From positions 9,174 through 28,218 of the forward strand of contig JAAMXP010001149.1 of the NCBI GenBank assembly GCA_019693395.1: 19,045 nucleotides of DNA. The letters run 5' to 3'. The stretch comes from Ettlia oleoabundans. Taxonomy: Eukaryota; Chlorophyta; Chlorophyceae; Chlamydomonadales. This document shows, piece after piece, positions 18,701 to 19,045 of the stretch. A program made the position numbers and the translations under genes. Below the pieces are notes generated by a model that was not told the origin of the DNA, ran no database searches, and worked only from the letters and a program-made list of their open reading frames with translations. Position 1 is the first letter of the stretch; every line of letters starts with the position of its first letter.

Positions 18701-19043
18701 CTCCCACCTCCACGCTTGATCATTCCCTTGGCACACATGGGACACACGCCCCCCCCTTGGCCACTCACCGTCAAGTCAGCATACTGAACCACCCTTCTAA
18801 CCCCCACAACTCAGACACCCACCTGACGTCCCCCACATCCTTGCCGCCCGCTGCTCCTGCCGCCGCCCTATCTTCCGCCACGGTGTCTCCGCGTGGCGTG
18901 GTGATCCCGATGCCCATCACATCCACACTGCCCCGCAGCCGCGCGTGCAGCCGCTGCACAGCAGCCACCAGCGCTGCTGCCGACACGCGCCCGCCCTCTG
19001 CGCAGTCGGGGATAGGCGCGTGTGTGTGTGTGTGGTGGTGGTG
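15130..19043 (-). CDS. SBNO: Strawberry notch / FORGETTER1-type helicase-like chromatin regulator, C-terminal part, N-terminus off the right edge
   Basis: Strawberry notch proteins are nuclear SNF2-like helicase-fold coactivators; the plant member FORGETTER1 acts with chromatin remodellers in heat-stress memory. Visible exons, in transcript order: 19043(or beyond)-18823, 18563-18443, 18307-18257, 18017-17906, 17581-17459, 17251-17225, 17010-16883, 16543-16378, 16052-15948 and 15776-15130. Phases agree throughout, giving about 566 residues. Family landmarks in order: GKDVGDVRRFLNRLLGLP, LPVARQNLLFNYF, ELWVDPLTG, DLSIDRGMSFQAAE, FRVSRRPMFGRSVYLLAL, FAICRPNT, ELNQKYAAVSEEEAKEGWE, the Cys/His cluster CMHGDHCQQGTAC, VGRRMTGVTILSGSVVRIW and ALRIVRVDF. 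The DExD helicase half is outside the window. After VRYPAHLLPEVVAML, where plant homologues nearly end, the protein continues for about 235 residues of low-complexity tail ending in a UBA-like domain. The family call is firm. Assignment of the last exon to this gene rests on splice phase and the absence of another start. Confidence 0.9.
16243..16255. repeat. C13 homopolymer in an SBNO intron
   Basis: Thirteen consecutive C, then G and CCCC, inside the intron 16377-16053. On the transcribed strand it is a G-run 122-134 nt downstream of the donor site. It is also a likely place for sequencing length errors. Confidence 0.9.
16917..16932. repeat. (TGCA)n repeat inside an SBNO coding exon
   Basis: ATGCATGCATGCATGC lies within exon 17010-16883. 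On the coding strand it supplies the codons for HACMH, that is, the first part of the conserved CMHGxxC cluster. Confidence 0.85.
17045..17076. repeat. (GGCA)n followed by (GC)n simple repeat
   Basis: GGCA units pass into an alternating GC tract inside the SBNO intron 17224-17011. Nothing coding is seen in it. The GC tract could adopt unusual structure and is error-prone in assembly. Confidence 0.8.
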
Positions 19044-19045
19044 GG
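19019..19045. repeat. (TG)n(TGG)n microsatellite at the right edge
   Basis: TG repeats followed by TGG repeats end the window. On the minus strand they read in frame into the first visible SBNO exon as His/Thr codons before APIPDCAEGG. Because no AG acceptor lies between the repeat and the conserved sequence, the repeat may be coding. The contig appears to break here. Confidence 0.75.

Noticed and set aside
1..19045. tRNA, rRNA, CRISPR array, intact transposon, terminal inverted repeats
   Set aside because: None was found by eye on either strand. Repeats present are simple microsatellites without spacers, and no transposase or reverse-transcriptase motifs were recognised.

Overview
The window looks like nuclear DNA of a chlorophyte green alga, most likely a chlorophycean (Chlamydomonas/Scenedesmus-type). 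The evidence is G+C-rich coding sequence, genes cut into many short exons by introns mostly of 100-350 nt with GTGxG or GTGAG donors and TGCAG acceptors, TGTAA polyadenylation signals, a two-part chloroplast/thylakoid targeting peptide and plant-lineage gene families. No bacterial operon, rRNA, tRNA, CRISPR array or intact transposon was seen. Exon coordinates were assembled by hand from reading frame, splice consensus and recalled family similarity. They are models, not transcript evidence.

Layout, left to right. (1) 146-4226, minus: the 5' nine exons of CstF-77/suppressor of forked, a HAT-repeat scaffold of the pre-mRNA cleavage-polyadenylation machinery. Its C-terminus lies beyond the left edge. 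(2) 4596-5734, plus: a weakly supported five-exon gene of unknown function, divergent from CstF-77. (3) 5735-6861: a relatively A/T-rich stretch with no convincing intact gene, holding frame-broken, coding-like debris. (4) 6862-7670, plus: a three-exon gene for a small, probably thylakoid-lumenal protein with two cysteines, which I do not recognise. (5) About 8222-12813, plus: a 15-exon RUS (root UVB sensitive, DUF647) family gene, well supported except for its N-terminus. (6) 13196-14912, minus: a complete four-exon glycosylasparaginase (AGA) gene, convergent with RUS. (7) 15130-19043, minus: the last ten or so exons of a Strawberry notch/FORGETTER1-type chromatin regulator, whose N-terminal part lies beyond the right edge. 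It ends in an unusual tail with PIP-like, SUMO-interaction-like and UBA elements.

The genes do not form one pathway. They cover mRNA 3'-end formation, a plastid protein, a RUS membrane-family protein, glycoprotein breakdown and chromatin control, as expected of a gene-dense algal nuclear segment. Both window ends sit in simple repeats (a C-run plus (CA)n on the left, (TG)n(TGG)n on the right), so the two edge genes are probably cut by assembly breaks rather than by biology.
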